Positions 22,085-32,840 of a DNA stretch of 64,000 bases are shown here, piece by piece. The notes under the pieces were generated by a model. It was not told where the DNA came from. It saw only the letters and a list, made by a program, of their open reading frames with translations, and made no database searches. Each line of letters begins with the position of its first letter. The first letter of the stretch is position 1. Location of the stretch: NCBI GenBank assembly GCA_029449245.1, contig JANATF010000006.1:1240001-1304000 (forward strand), read 5' to 3'. This DNA is from Mortierella alpina. Its lineage: Eukaryota; Mortierellomycota; Mortierellomycetes; Mortierellales; Mortierellaceae. Both the position numbers and the translations under genes were made by a program.

Positions 22085-24562
22085 ATGTCGTTCAACAAAC
22101 AAAAGATTCTCGTGGAGTGAGTATCTTTGGGGGCAACTTCCCTGGAGGCAGCTTTCGTAGATAGGACCGAGTTTAGGGTCATCCGGGTAACTATCAATCA
22201 GGCGCTGCCTCAATCCTGGGTCCAGTTGTACAACCAACGAGTGTAGCGCGACGGGGTCTGGTTCCTTGTGGTCAGGTCGTCTGGAGAGGGCGTCTGGTAC
22301 GATGTTGTCTGCGCCACGCTTATACTTGAAATCAAAGTCGTACTCCTGTAGCAACTCCATCCAACGTGCCTGTCTGCGAGTCAGTTTGGGTTGCGTTGGA
22401 AAGTGGCGAAGCGTGGCGTGATCCGTGTACACGACGAAGTGTGATCCATCCAGATAATAACGCCATGTCTTTAGCGCGTGAACGACAGCCAGCAGCTCCT
22501 GTTCGTGAGTTGGATAGTTCCTCTCTGCAGAATTCATCTTCCTGGATGTGAACGCCACTGGTCTCGAGACTCCATGTTCGTCTGTCTGGAAAAGCACGGC
22601 TCCAACAGCGAATCCAGACGCATCAGCTTCAACAGTGGTTGCTAGATCGGGGTCAAAGATCCTGAGTACCGGTGCTTTGCTGATGGCGTCCTTGAGAGCG
22701 GTGAAGGCGTGTTCCTTGTCAGGGTCCCAAGAGAATGGCACGCCCTCACCTAAGAGACCAGTCAACGGTAATGCGATGTCAGCAAATCCATCAATATACT
22801 GTTGGTAAAATTGAGCGAGGCCAATGAATTGTTGCACATCCTTCTGCTTGCTAGGTCGAGGCCACTCGCGAATGGCGCGGACGAGGCCAGCGTTGGTGTG
22901 GATCCCGTCCTTGGAGATTACGTGTCCCAAAAACTCCGTCTCTTCCTGCATGAACGAACACTTGCTCAGTTTGACGTAGAGTCCGTGTTTGCGCAGAAGG
23001 GTCAGCGCACTCCTGATGTGGTCCAGGTGTTCCTCCTTTGTTTTCGAGTAGATCAGAATGTCATCGAGGTAAATGACCACCCATTTGTCGAGGATCGGGT
23101 CGAACACGTTAAACATCATGTTTGAAAAAGAGGCAGGAGCGTTAGTCAGCCCGAAAGGGACAACGTTAAACTCAAAGTGACCGTAGCGACAGCGAAAGGC
23201 GGTTTTGTGTGTGTGTGGGTCGTAAACGCGCTGTTGGTGGTACCCAGAGAGGAGATCAAGTTTGGTAAAAAACTGCGCGCCGCGAAAGCGGTCGATGAGC
23301 TCGTCAATGCGGGGGAGGGGATGGCGGTTCTTTCGGGTGATTCTGTTCAGGCCGCGGTAGTCCACACACATGCGTAACGATCCATCCTTCTTTTTGACAA
23401 AAAGGACAGGTGCTCCGTATGGCGAGGTGCTAGGTTTGATGAACTTCTTTTTCAGCAATTCGTCCAACTGCTTCCTGAGCTCATCGAGTTCCGCAATGGA
23501 GAGACGAATGACTGGTCGGACAGGGGGGTCGGCGGTGGGATCAGTTTCGATTTTCATTGCATCGCCTCGGTCTGGTGGGAGACCATCAGGGAGGGAGGTG
23601 GGGAAGACGTCGCGAAACTCGTCGAGTATGGGGAGCACTTCGTCAGGGACGGGAGGAGTGGAGGGGTTGTTGCCCGAAGTGGTCTTGACTAACGCCAGGA
23701 ACACTTCGTTGCCGGGTTGGGAGGCGAGGGAGTTGAAGTGCATGTGGCTCAGGAGGCGGCCTCCAGACTTAGCTGTAATGGAAGAGGGGGCGAATCCTCT
23801 GCATGACCAGATGACATTGCAGCCACGGTGCTGGAAATGCAAGTCGTTGGTGCGCCAGTTGATGTCGGGGTTGGTGGTTGTGAGCCATGGTTTGCCGAGG
23901 ATCAGGTCGTAAGATTTGAGTGGATAAAGGAGGGGGTCGAGATTGTCAGCGTAGTTGTTGCGAGTGAGGGTGATGGGGACAGTGTGCTGAGTGATGGAGG
24001 AGGAGCCGTCAGGAAGAACAATGGGAATGGGGTTGCGCGAATGGAGAGGAAGTGAATGTCGTTTCTGAAAGGAGGTACTAATGACGTTTCCCTCTGCACC
24101 GCCATCGATGAGGATGCGTGCAGGGTGTCCATTGACGGAGCCAATGAACGTGAGCAGCGTGCGCTCAGCCTCAGTCACACTGTAGGACTGTAGCCGAACG
24201 GCACGTTTGCGCACACGTCTCTGTTTGCTCTTGGAGAGCGCGGGTGAAGACGCGTTTGAGGAGGCTGGGTCCAGGTCCATCTTCTCAGGCAATCTAAGCA
24301 CCACAGATGGGTCATGGCAAGGTTTGGCAACAGGGGGCGCGGGGTTGGGGGCGGGGTGAGTATCCAGAGTATTATTCTCATTTGCATGTGAGGGAGCGAG
24401 CGCAGGTGTGCGGCAAGCCTGATGTTCAGCAGCAATTTTATTTGCAGAAATAGAACAAGTACTTGCCTGGGGGCGAGGCTCACTCCCTTTGTCCAGAGGA
24501 GAAAGGGAGGGGGTTTCAGCGATCAAGTCCTGGACTAAGCCTGACCGCTGGGGGCGTTTCCC
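22082..24562 (-). pseudogene. element A pol, N-terminal part: protease, RT, RNase H
   Basis: Pol frame entered by -1 frameshifting at 24556-24562. Order: retropepsin (ARILIDGGAEGNVIS), Ty3-type RT (SLRMCVDYRGLNR, KLDLLSGYHQ, VVPFGLTNAPASF, VVIYLDDILIYSK), RNase H (TVEADASGFAVGAVL, NYPTHEQELLAVVHALK, YTDHATLRHF) and its tail (NIVPDALSRRPD). It runs into the solo LTR and terminates there, so no complete pol can be made from this copy. Confidence 0.92.
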
Positions 24563-25611
24563 GACTGGCCATGGAAGGGAGCGCCCACGTTAGTTGCTAT
24601 ATGATTCATTCCGCGGGGGCGAGGGGGGCACCTGTTCTCATATGACAGATGTCCCAGCTTGCGGCACTTGAAACAGCCGCCGTTGTCGATGAGATACTGT
24701 CGCTCTGCGGGAGTCAGTTTTGGGAGGTGAGCCCAGTCGTTGTTGTGGTTGTTGTTGCGGCCCCATTGGTGCTGGTTACCGTTGAGGCGAGGGCCCCGCT
24801 GATTATAGGTTGCCTGGTATTGGTTCCGCTGGTTGCTGTTTTGTCTATTGACCTCTTGAACGATGGCGTTGATGAGGACCTGGGGGAGCGCGAGGTGATC
24901 AACTTCCATCGCGTAAGGGTCGGGTTGGTTGAAGGTCGGGGCGGTGGCGATTTTTTGAGTGGATTGCAGGGAAGTGGCGGGTTTGGGGTTCATCACTGAG
25001 TCGGGTTTAAAATTGTAAATGTTGTCGAAGCGTTCGGCGGTGGAGAGTAGAGTCTGGAGGTCGGAGTTGCCGGGGTTTGAGACCTCAAACCCTTTAAGCA
25101 TTTGTTGAAGGTCAGTAGGGGCGCCTTTGTAGAAGCAAGTCTTGATGGTCTCATCCAGGAACGCGCGTGCGTCATGCGACATTGAAGGGGAAATAAGCAT
25201 GGAGCGATAAAGTCGAATGCGTTGAATGTATTCGGAGCAGGTCGAGGTGAAAGCGATGGAATATAAGAGTGAGCGGATGCTGTCCAGGAAACCGACGGGG
25301 CGGAACTCGGTGCGGAAGGCCTCAACGAAATCGAACCAATGTGCGTCGTCGGCAAGAGGGTGGGATTCCCACCAAAGGGATGCTGTGCCCGTCAGGAAGA
25401 TGATCGCGTGAAGGGTCCTTTCCTCAGCGGCGATCTTTGCTCCCACGAAGAAGCGTTGAACCGCCGTGAGCCAGGCGTCGCATTTGAATCCATCGCGAGC
25501 GCCCTCGTAGAATGGTGGGTTTGGGAAACGGAAGGTGGAGGCATTGGGCAGGACGACGCTGGTAGTGGGTGTAGCGGCCATGGGTGCCTGGAACTGGTTT
25601 TCGTTGGCCAT
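24535..25611 (-). CDS. element A gag
   Basis: 358 aa from the ATG at 25611. Contains a retrotrans_gag-type region (WLTAVQRFFVGAKIA, ASLWWESHPLADDAHWFDFVEAFRTEFRP) and a C-terminal CX2CX4HX6C knuckle (CFKCRKLGHLSYENRC), whose last spacing is longer than the usual CCHC. It builds the virus-like particle and binds element RNA. It ends SGQA-stop, 19 nt after the frameshift heptamer. Confidence 0.9.
   Translation of the reverse strand: MANENQFQAPMAATPTTSVVLPNASTFRFPNPPFYEGARDGFKCDAWLTAVQRFFVGAKIAAEERTLHAIIFLTGTASLWWESHPLADDAHWFDFVEAFRTEFRPVGFLDSIRSLLYSIAFTSTCSEYIQRIRLYRSMLISPSMSHDARAFLDETIKTCFYKGAPTDLQQMLKGFEVSNPGNSDLQTLLSTAERFDNIYNFKPDSVMNPKPATSLQSTQKIATAPTFNQPDPYAMEVDHLALPQVLINAIVQEVNRQNSNQRNQYQATYNQRGPRLNGNQHQWGRNNNHNNDWAHLPKLTPAERQYLIDNGGCFKCRKLGHLSYENRCPPRPRGMNHIATNVGAPFHGQSGNAPSGQA
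24556..24562 (-). promoter_or_regulatory. -1 ribosomal frameshift heptamer GGGAAAC (element A)
   Basis: In gag phase it reads tcG GGA AAC, the X XXY YYZ layout needed for -1 slippage, and the -1 frame then runs open into pol. Same site and phase as in element B. Confidence 0.8.
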
Positions 25612-25790
25612 GTTCAAGGTGGCGAAGGCGTTGCAGAGGTAGTCAAGGTCGTGATCTTCAGGGTCAATGGTGGCGATAGTCAGGGGTTCTGGGTGTAGTG
25701 ATGGGTTAGGATCTGGGTCAGGGAAGGGGAGAGGGCAAGTGTCTGGGTCTGGGGTCTGGGGTCTGGTGGATCGAAGTTACTTTGCTACCA

Positions 25791-25890
25791 TGTAGTAGGG
25801 GTCAGGTCAAGTAGGTGGAAAAGGAATGTATTTACAGGTATCGTACTACTCTACACTATATAGTCGTTGTGACTGGACACTACTGTTACA
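25791..25890 (-). repeat. 5' LTR of element A (100 bp), bordering element E
   Basis: One base differs from the other three copies of this LTR (CTACACTATATAG instead of CTACTCTATATAG on the plus strand). Followed in coding sense by TGGTAGCAAAG, the probable primer-binding site. On its other side is GAACT, half of the B/E target duplication. Confidence 0.92.
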
Positions 25891-28800
25891 GAACTGGTGG
25901 AGCGTTACAACCTAAAAGTGAAAGAGGTCACTGGCTCAATTGAACTGGCAGACAACTCAGTAACACCACGCATCGGAGAAACAGAGAATATCGATGTCAC
26001 ATGCGGGAAAAATATGTTATCGGCACCCTTTGAAGTGATTCAACAGAAACATGCACTAGCGATCGGCATGGATTTGTTCTATCATTTCGGTTTTGGCGTC
26101 TCAGGTCTTCCTGATGTTGAGGCATCCTCGCGTCGGTTGCCTGAAGCTGAAGAGGATGTACGACCTACACTCAAGCCACTTGTTACTCCAGAAGAAGAGA
26201 GCACGCCTGAATTTATAAAACAAAAGACTGAATTTGAAGAAGCAATTGTATCTTTGCTGTCTGAAAACAAGAGCATTCCTCCGGAGAGTCACTGCACGGT
26301 GAAAGAAATGAAAGTGTTCTTAACTGTTCCAGAAGGCACCATCGTACACAGACGTGCACGTCCTGTCCCGTATGCACAGCGCCCAATTGTAGATCAAACA
26401 ATTGAGGCATGGCTCAAGAGCAAGGTCATCGGACTTGCCCCAGTTGGCAACCCTCATAACAACACTTTAACTCTAGCCGCAAAGAAGGACGCTGATGGAA
26501 AGAAGACACTCTGGCGTGTATGTCTCGATCCCAGACCGCTCAACGCGCATTTACCGGATGATAAATTTCCCGTACCATTAATCTCCGATATCATGCAGCA
26601 AATTGCAGGCAACTCAATTTACTCCACCATTGATCTTACCCAAGCATATCATCGTTTGCCTATCCATGAAGAAGATAGACCCTTGACGGCGTTCATGCAC
26701 GATGGAAAACAGTATATGTTCAACAAGGCACCCTTCGGTTTGAAACCGTTATCTAGTCTTTTCCAAAGAGGCATGTCACGCATTTTGGGCGATTTACCAT
26801 TTGTTTGCTTCTTCATCGACGACATCGTCATCTTCTCCAAAAACAGAGAAGAGCATGCCGAACATGTCAAGCAAGTGATTGAAAGACTCAACAAAGCAAA
26901 GTTGATCATCAACCCCAAGAAATGTAATTTTTTCAGCACGCAGATTGCTCTCCTTGGATTTCTGGTTGATCTCCATGGTAAGCGTGTGGACCCAAATAAG
27001 TTGGCCAACATCCAAGATTGGATGCCACCCACTACCGCAACGGAAGTACAATCCTATATGGGTACCTTCAATTTCTTTCGGGAATATATCCCCCTGTTCA
27101 GTACTATTGCCGCTCCACTGGATGCATTACGGAACAAGAGTGGTTCCTTCAAACTCACTGCTTTTGAATTGTCCGCGTTCGAAGCATTGAAACACCTACT
27201 TGTGAAAGCGCCGATCCTATCCTTCCCTGACTTCAGCAAACCGTTCTATGTTGCGACAGATGCGTCCAACTTTGGAATTGGTGCTGTGCTGTACCAGTTG
27301 CCGGATGGAGAAGATCACCCTAAGAAGATCAATTACATCTCTTTTATGGCTCGCTCTTTGCAAGTAAGTGAGAGGAAGTATTCTGCTACTAGAAAAGAAC
27401 TGCTTGCTATTGTATTTGCACTCAAAAAGTTCCACTACTACCTGTGGGGTCGTCATTTCACCCTGTTCACAGATCACCGTGCGTTGACATTCATCCACAC
27501 ACAGAAAGATCTCAACCCTATGATGACAGCATGGCATGACACCATCCTCGATTACACATTCAAAGTAGTGTATCGACCAGGCATTCTCAATATTCTCCCT
27601 GACGCTTTATCGCGTCAATTTCCTACATCATTATGGACATCTCGATCAAACACGGTCGCCAAAAAGGTCTATGGATATGTTCATCTGATTCAAGACGGTC
27701 AAACGCCAAGAATTACTGTGCCTGCAAAAGAGAGACGAGCCTTAATGGCTGAAGTTCACGCTCTTGGTCACTTCGGCACTAATGCTATGGTTAAACAAAT
27801 CCATGAGCAAAGCAAAACTTGGCCCAACTTGGCTAAAGAATGTTTGGAATTCGTTCAACGCTGCCCTGAATGTCAAAAAGTGAATATTGCTAAGAAAGGA
27901 TATCATCCTATGAAAGCTATTCATGCAACTTTACCTGGTGAGCATATGGCCGTCGATCTTGCCGGTCCATTCACCCAGTCTAAAGATGGTAATATTTATC
28001 TTTTGGTCCTAGTTGATGTGTGCACACGATTTGCATTCCTTACTCCTATTCCAAACAAAAAAGGAATGACCATCGCCAAAGAGCTGTTCAAAACATTTTC
28101 ATTGATTGGATTCCCTCGCATCCTGCAGTCTGATAACGGCAAGGAGTTCGTTAACACGATTTTGCGTATAATGTCCGAAGAATGCAATGTCCAGCATCGT
28201 TTCGTAACCCCTTACCACCCTCGAGGTAATGGTGTAGCCGAAAAGCATGTGCAAACAGCTAAAGAGATCGTTAAGAAAGAAGTGAAGGGGATTGATGCTG
28301 CCTGGGATACTCATATTCCCATGACGCAGCTGGCAATGAACACTAAGATCGTGGCACTGCACAATTCATCTCCGTTCTCTCTCTTTTTCGCACGTCGATT
28401 TAATGGCTTCCAGCAAAGTATTGACACCAACAAGGAGCTCCTCTCCACTGACAAGTTGTTGGAACGCTTGAAATATATGACCGAAACCGTCTTTCCTGCA
28501 ATTGATGCGAAGTCTTCTGAGACTCAACGTAAGATGATTGAGAGGTTCAACAGAACCATTCTGCACAATGAGTTCCCTGATGGCTCCAAAGTAATGACTT
28601 TAGATCCTGTCCTTAGCGATGCACTGTCACCCCGCTATGAAGGTCCTTTTGTAGTTGTCCGCAAGAACACTGGTGGCGCGTATGTCTTAAAAGATGGCAC
28701 AGGTAACACCCTTGGCCGCAATTATGCACCTTCGCAGCTCAAACTAGTCCTTGACGACTACGATGACAATCCCACTTACGAGGTCGAAGAGATTCTCAAC

Positions 28801-29055
28801 CACAGAAATTCTTCAAAGGGGAAGGGAGTAGAATACCTCGTAAAGTGGAAAGACTACTCTTCTGAATTTGATGCTTGGGAACCTGAAGAGAACTTTATTG
28901 AGAGGCGTTGTATCCGGGAATACTGGGGAAGTCGCGAGCCTCAGTCTGGATCCAAGTCTCGCTCGCAGCCTCGTCATCATACGCGGATATCGATCACGAC
29001 GCAACAAGAGCAGGGCAAGCCTTCTGCTCGAAGAAGCACAAGAAGGAGCAAGTAA
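25891..29055 (+). pseudogene. element E pol (RT-RNase H-integrase-chromodomain), cut off from its gag
   Basis: The frame begins inside the protease. Its first codons (GAACTGGTGGAG...) continue the protease motif LLDTGASHSFIS that ends at 54435 on the other side of the tower. Domains: RT (RVCLDPRPLN, TIDLTQAYHRLP, KAPFGLKPLSSLFQRGMS, FFIDDIVIFSK), RNase H (YVATDASNFGIGAVLYQ, YSATRKELLAIVFALKKFHYY, LFTDHRALTF), integrase (LGHFGTNAMVKQIHEQ, CPECQ, AVDLAGPF, QSDNGKEF, HPRGNGVAEKHVQ) and chromodomain (YEVEEILNHRN, VKWKDYSSEFDAWEP). No internal stop occurs over 1,053 codons. Originally gag and pol were one frame, as in D. This half now has no start codon or promoter of its own. Confidence 0.93.
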
Positions 29056-29238
29056 AAGCACAAGTGCCCTATTTTGATGCATCTCATTTTCCTCTGCACT
29101 AATCACGTGTAGAGTATTCTTTGACCCATTTTGATATGGCCACCAAGAGGGTTTTCTTATTTTTTCCCTCACCATGATCTTCCAACACATGCTGCTATTC
29201 TTACCCTGGACTTTGTCCTCTAGAGGGGAGGAGAGTGA

Positions 29239-29375
29239 TGCACCGTATTGGCCAGATCACATGACAATAGTAGCTAGACAGAGCCCCAGGAACCGAACCT
29301 ATTTAGATTCCGGTTCCTGGCGAATAAACAGATCCCTCTCTTGTCTCGTTACTTCAATTCCGGTTATATTTTCCA
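29239..29375 (+). repeat. 3' LTR of element E (137 bp)
   Basis: TGCACCGTATTGG...TATATTTTCCA, identical by eye to the 5' LTR at 56511-56647 in reverse. Preceded by the polypurine tract GAGGGGAGGAGAG. Followed by CGCAT (29376-29380), which matches ATGCG at 56648-56652 in reverse complement, so these two LTRs once bounded one insertion in LINE-1. Contains the inverted repeat CCAGGAACCG/CGGTTCCTGG (29286-29295, 29311-29320) around TATTTAG, then AATAAA. Confidence 0.93.
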
Positions 29376-29608
29376 CGCATTGCTCGAAGCCCTTGCTGAG
29401 AGCGATACACGAAGGGCTGGTTTGCGGTGCTGGGGCCACTCTGGGCGGTAGCGATGGGTTGCTGTGCTAGCTGTTGGTTTTGATCGACATTGTCGGGTTT
29501 CTGTTTTTTGGAATGGAGTGAATTCTCTCCAATTCGGTCATCATCTGACCGTTTTGGATGCGGATCGTTGGTGTCTCCGCTTGGCAACATACTGCGTGTC
29601 GTTGGCAC
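29376..29608 (-). pseudogene. LINE-1 ORF1, N-terminal part (displaced by inversion)
   Basis: Minus-strand frame from ATG at 29608 (MPTTRSMLPSGD) to the E target duplication. Ends QQGLRAM-R and continues in frame at 56648 (R-KQAEQEFLLQQ). Hydrophilic, Gln/Asp/Lys-rich, probably disordered, with a basic patch KKQKPD. It is the start of the RNA-binding ORF1 protein of the LINE whose remainder lies at 56648-64000. Confidence 0.85.
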
Positions 29609-29697
29609 TCTTGTGCGCTAGCAGGGGGAGTGGAAGGGAGGGAAAGATAGGGGAATGTGAAATGTAGCGTCCGATGATGGGATCGGGAAGAGTACTA

Positions 29698-29762
29698 ACC
29701 AGAACGAACCATATACGATCCGACCGCTATACGAACCAGAACGAACCGTATACGATCCGACG
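29698..29762 (-). repeat. ~30-bp tandem repeat in the probable LINE-1 5' UTR
   Basis: Two copies of AACCAGAACGAACCRTATAC followed by GATCCGAC, starting at 29698 and ~29733, ~90 bp upstream of the ORF1 ATG in LINE-1 sense. It could be a promoter monomer. Confidence 0.7.
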
Positions 29763-30493
29763 CTTGTGAGCTGAGTTTCGTAAGCAGACTGTGTTGGCTT
29801 GCTTTTTTTGTTTTGTCCTACATTCGTCCACTTGTCCACATCCTGGTACATAGTCGAATCCGGATATCCTCTGGATTATTGTTGCTATGTTGGTGTTTCC
29901 AGTCCTACTCGTAGCATTTTACTTTTACATCCGGACATGGACACCGTCAACGCGCTGTAATAGCTAAGGGAGAATCTATTCGGCAACCCGGGCTTTCAAT
30001 ATTGCATGGCAACCCACCACAATCCCTTTATTTTGCCCCCGCTTCATTTCTTATTTATCAACCACCCTTGTTGTGTTCAGACAGTATATCCTGTCGGCAT
30101 TCACACAGTCTTCGCCAGCCCTTTTTGAGGAGAGCATTCACTTTTATCTGCTCGATGGGCGCTTGATGGAGAGGTATTCGAATATGGAAAAACAAAAGGT
30201 AGAGGTTGGGTCACTTACTGTACGATAGTTTAAACTTGTAGGTGGAGTCTGCCGCTGAGAGTTCGAATGCTATGTATTAGCAGATACGGACTTACCTCAA
30301 CACGCCGCAAGACATCCAAGCGGTATGATTTACCATGAAGTAAGCCAGTAAGAGACCACACTAATCTGGAGCTCCAGCAAGATGGTTTACAGATACGATT
30401 TCTTGCACGACTCTAATGTATGTAGTAGGACGCAACCGTTGGGTACTGGACTATCATGAGAGCAAGTAAGAATTTGCCTTGCAAGACAGCAAA
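29763..30493. other. unassigned segment between LINE-1 5' end and solo LTR
   Basis: Probably the rest of the LINE-1 5' UTR and its target. It contains splice-like motifs and short exon-like stretches (for example ~30338-30420) but no convincing coding frame. Confidence 0.35.
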
Positions 30494-30827
30494 TGTCGCG
30501 TGCCGCGAGCACAGACAGCAACCGCGCCCTCCTCTGTGTCTGATTGCGAGTTGCCAAACACCTTAAGTCGGGCTGTTGTCCTTGTGTTACCCAATGCCCT
30601 TTCTTATGGCTCGACCCATGACCATGGCGCGCCCCGCCGCAGCTGCATTATTTAGTATATATGTTCTGTCGCCCCGCCTCTGTTCTGATCACTATCTGTT
30701 AACTTGAATAAACACCTCTTCTGTCCGGCTCCATCTGCCCCACACACCCCTCAATACACCCCATTCCCTCCTGCCTAAGCTACCGTAGAAGGTCTAATCC
30801 GCCTGGGAGCAATCGAGGATCACGACA
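30494..30827 (+). mobile_element. 334-bp solo LTR, TSD GCAAA
   Basis: Starts TGTCGCGTGCCG and ends GATCACGACA; flanked by GCAAA at 30489-30493 and 30828-30832. Contains a TATATATG box and AATAAA downstream, so it is read on the plus strand. No relative elsewhere in the window. Confidence 0.82.
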
Positions 30828-31153
30828 GCAAAATAGCACAACTCATGGTTAACTAAGCCGGTAAGAGTCCACGCTGACCCCCAGCTGGCAAAGAGATACA
30901 GTTTCTTTACACGGCTGCGGTTGCAACGTTTTTTTATGTCGTTGGACAGCAACTATTTTTTTTTACGTGGCTCTAGCCCGCAATATCTTTTTACACGCGC
31001 TGGCTCGTAATTGTTTTTTTTGCAGGTTAGAAATGAGGTCTACACATGGCCCTGGATGATTCGAGCATCCAAACTGGTACCATCCGTCAACGTCCAATCG
31101 GTTTGTACACCAATACTCTGGCCGCATGTTCTTCTACACGGCAGCCTAGGCGT

Positions 31154-32057
31154 TGTGGTGTCGTTGGTCTACATCAAAAGAAACATACTAATATATGAAT
31201 ATCTGTTCATCATGAACTAGGAAAAAAAGCGAGAGAGGAAACACCAGCGCACTTACAAGTTGATCGTGGGAACGATTAACGGACGCGCAAGACTGGCGGA
31301 AGGATCAACTCCAAAAAGGGATTCACTCTATGAGAGAATGACTATTTAAAGGTAAGTGTTTCTGTCTCAAGGAGATAACAAATATGAACTAACTCATGAG
31401 TAACGTACTATGAGGACCGGTGGGGAACGCTGGTCCACAAGAAGACTCTTAGAGAAGAAAGGAAGCAAAACTAGTATGTATCTAATAAAATAATACGACC
31501 CACAGCGGGTAAGGACTCGTCAGCTCAAAGGGCTCGCTCTTGATTCCTGTGCAAGAATATTGGCCAAAGTGGTCTGCAACGCGCTCCATTCTTGGTCGCT
31601 AAGGCAACATGATTATTACCTAGCGGTCGCTGCGGTGATAGCAGCAGCGGAGGGCCAGGAGGGACAAAGATGGCTTCTAACAGATTGCGTACGGACAGGT
31701 GGAATGGAAATAGAGGGGAAACCCGTCTCTACTCTTGCTCAGCTCTCGCTGTTGGCGGGCAAAGCTATGGTAGAGTAGCGTCTCTCGCGCGGGGACAGCC
31801 AGTGTGTGTGGGTTTGATCGTGGGGGTTCGATATGAATGAATGTTTCAGCAGCGGTTGTGGCAAAATATGACAAGGCAAATCTTTGGGAGGGAAACAGAC
31901 CACGAACCAAGGTTCGGGATCGGTGCTCTTTTTATTTCACAGAAATCATTCAAGGCAACAGGGCGGTGCAGTACGTGCCACCACCTGGGCATTCATGTTG
32001 TCAAAGTACTACAAATCAAAAGCAAGAAAGAGAGGACATCGCATTTGCTACACCACA
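31154..32057. mobile_element. 904-bp solo LTR in the hAT-like gene
   Basis: Starts TGTGGTGTCGTTGG and ends GCTACACCACA. It is the inverted, near-identical twin of 52525-53428, with the same length. Flanks are GCGT (31150-31153) and CCGT (32058-32061), a 4-bp duplication with one change. Removing it restores the frame HGSLGV-QQLLGC. Confidence 0.85.
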
Positions 32058-32150
32058 CCGTGCAACAACTGCTTGGCTGCAAGACCCTCAATGCCTCCCC
32101 GCCTGAACAGCCCCTCGAGCCCGGCACGGAGGAGCAAAATGGGCGGGAGT

Positions 32151-32464
32151 TGTCGTGAATCTAGGCAGGGCAAGGACAGGATGACCTTTCACAAGGGCAG
32201 GAGGGAAGGGACAAGGGAAGTGGCAAGACAGGAGGGTTCAGGGTATGATCAAGGATGTATTCAAGTTACTAGGTAAAGACTAAACTAAGATGAGACTACA
32301 AGGAGTATTTATACTAAAGGGAGGTGCGCCCTGGTGCGCGCCGCACCACGGTCATGGGTCAAATCAGAAGGGTAACACAGCAACAGCCTGACCCAAATAA
32401 TGATTTGTCGACTCTGGCTTGACCTAGGGTTGAGGACGCGACATCTAGGGCTGAGGACGCGACA
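32151..32464 (-). mobile_element. 314-bp solo LTR related to element C, TSD GGAGT
   Basis: Starts TGTCGTGAATCTAGGCAGGG and ends GACGCGACA; flanked by GGAGT on both sides (32146-32150, 32465-32469). Its left half is nearly identical to the element C LTR, including the TTACTAGGT self-priming motif; the right third is unrelated. It marks a second, older subfamily. Confidence 0.9.
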
Positions 32465-32840
32465 GGAGTTGTTTAACGTCGATTTCGGCGATGAACAAGG
32501 CGCCGGGGACGTGACCGACACCGAAAGTCAGGATGGGAACTGGGGCGAGGATGATGAGACTGAAATGAGATACGGCCCCTCTTACGTCGAGACTCATGGC
32601 AATCCGGTGCGCAAGCTTCGGGACGGGATCGTCAAGTTGAGGTAGGTTATTCAGACCAAGGATGATCCACGCTACCTTCTACATGTATTTCTGTGCGTCA
32701 TGGTCTGAACGCTAGCCTAACAATAATCGCTCTAATTTTTGGACACGATGTTTTGTAGGTTATCCCCGCAGAAGCTGCAAAAGCTGAGGAGCACAGAACG
32801 CTCACGCTCACCCTCGACTGCCCACCAGGTGGTCGTCCAC

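Larger units (their letters stand above)
20148..25890 (-). mobile_element. Ty3/gypsy chromodomain element A (copy of B, inverted)
   Basis: A full-length element with 100-bp LTRs at both ends, gag and pol, disrupted by one solo LTR at 21601-22084. Without it the length is 5,254 bp, exactly that computed for element B after removing its insertions. The proteins of A and B differ at only a handful of residues. The flanking five bases differ at the two ends (GTCCC and GAACT); the GAACT end belongs to element E and is explained by an inversion between A and B. Confidence 0.92.
31025..32840 (+). pseudogene. hAT-superfamily transposase gene remnant, 5' part
   Basis: A strong 3' splice site (T-tract, GCAG at 31024) opens a frame that stays coherent when two solo LTRs are removed: 31025-31153, 32062-32150 and 32470-32641. 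It contains an acidic stretch (GDVTDTESQDGNW) and NPVRKLRDGIVKLR. A possible intron at 32642-32758 (GTAGGT...TTGTAG) is followed by SPQKLQKL, as in the hAT linker before the TRWxSTY motif. Frame slips just before 32824 show decay. The gene is then cut by LINE-2 and resumes at 35412. It could be a hAT element or a host gene derived from one; the exons upstream of 31025 were not resolved. Confidence 0.6.

Noticed and set aside
20148-25890. Element A as a normal insertion with a damaged TSD
   Set aside because: The GAACT side continues directly into element E pol, whose other half has the same target beside B; an inversion explains this better.
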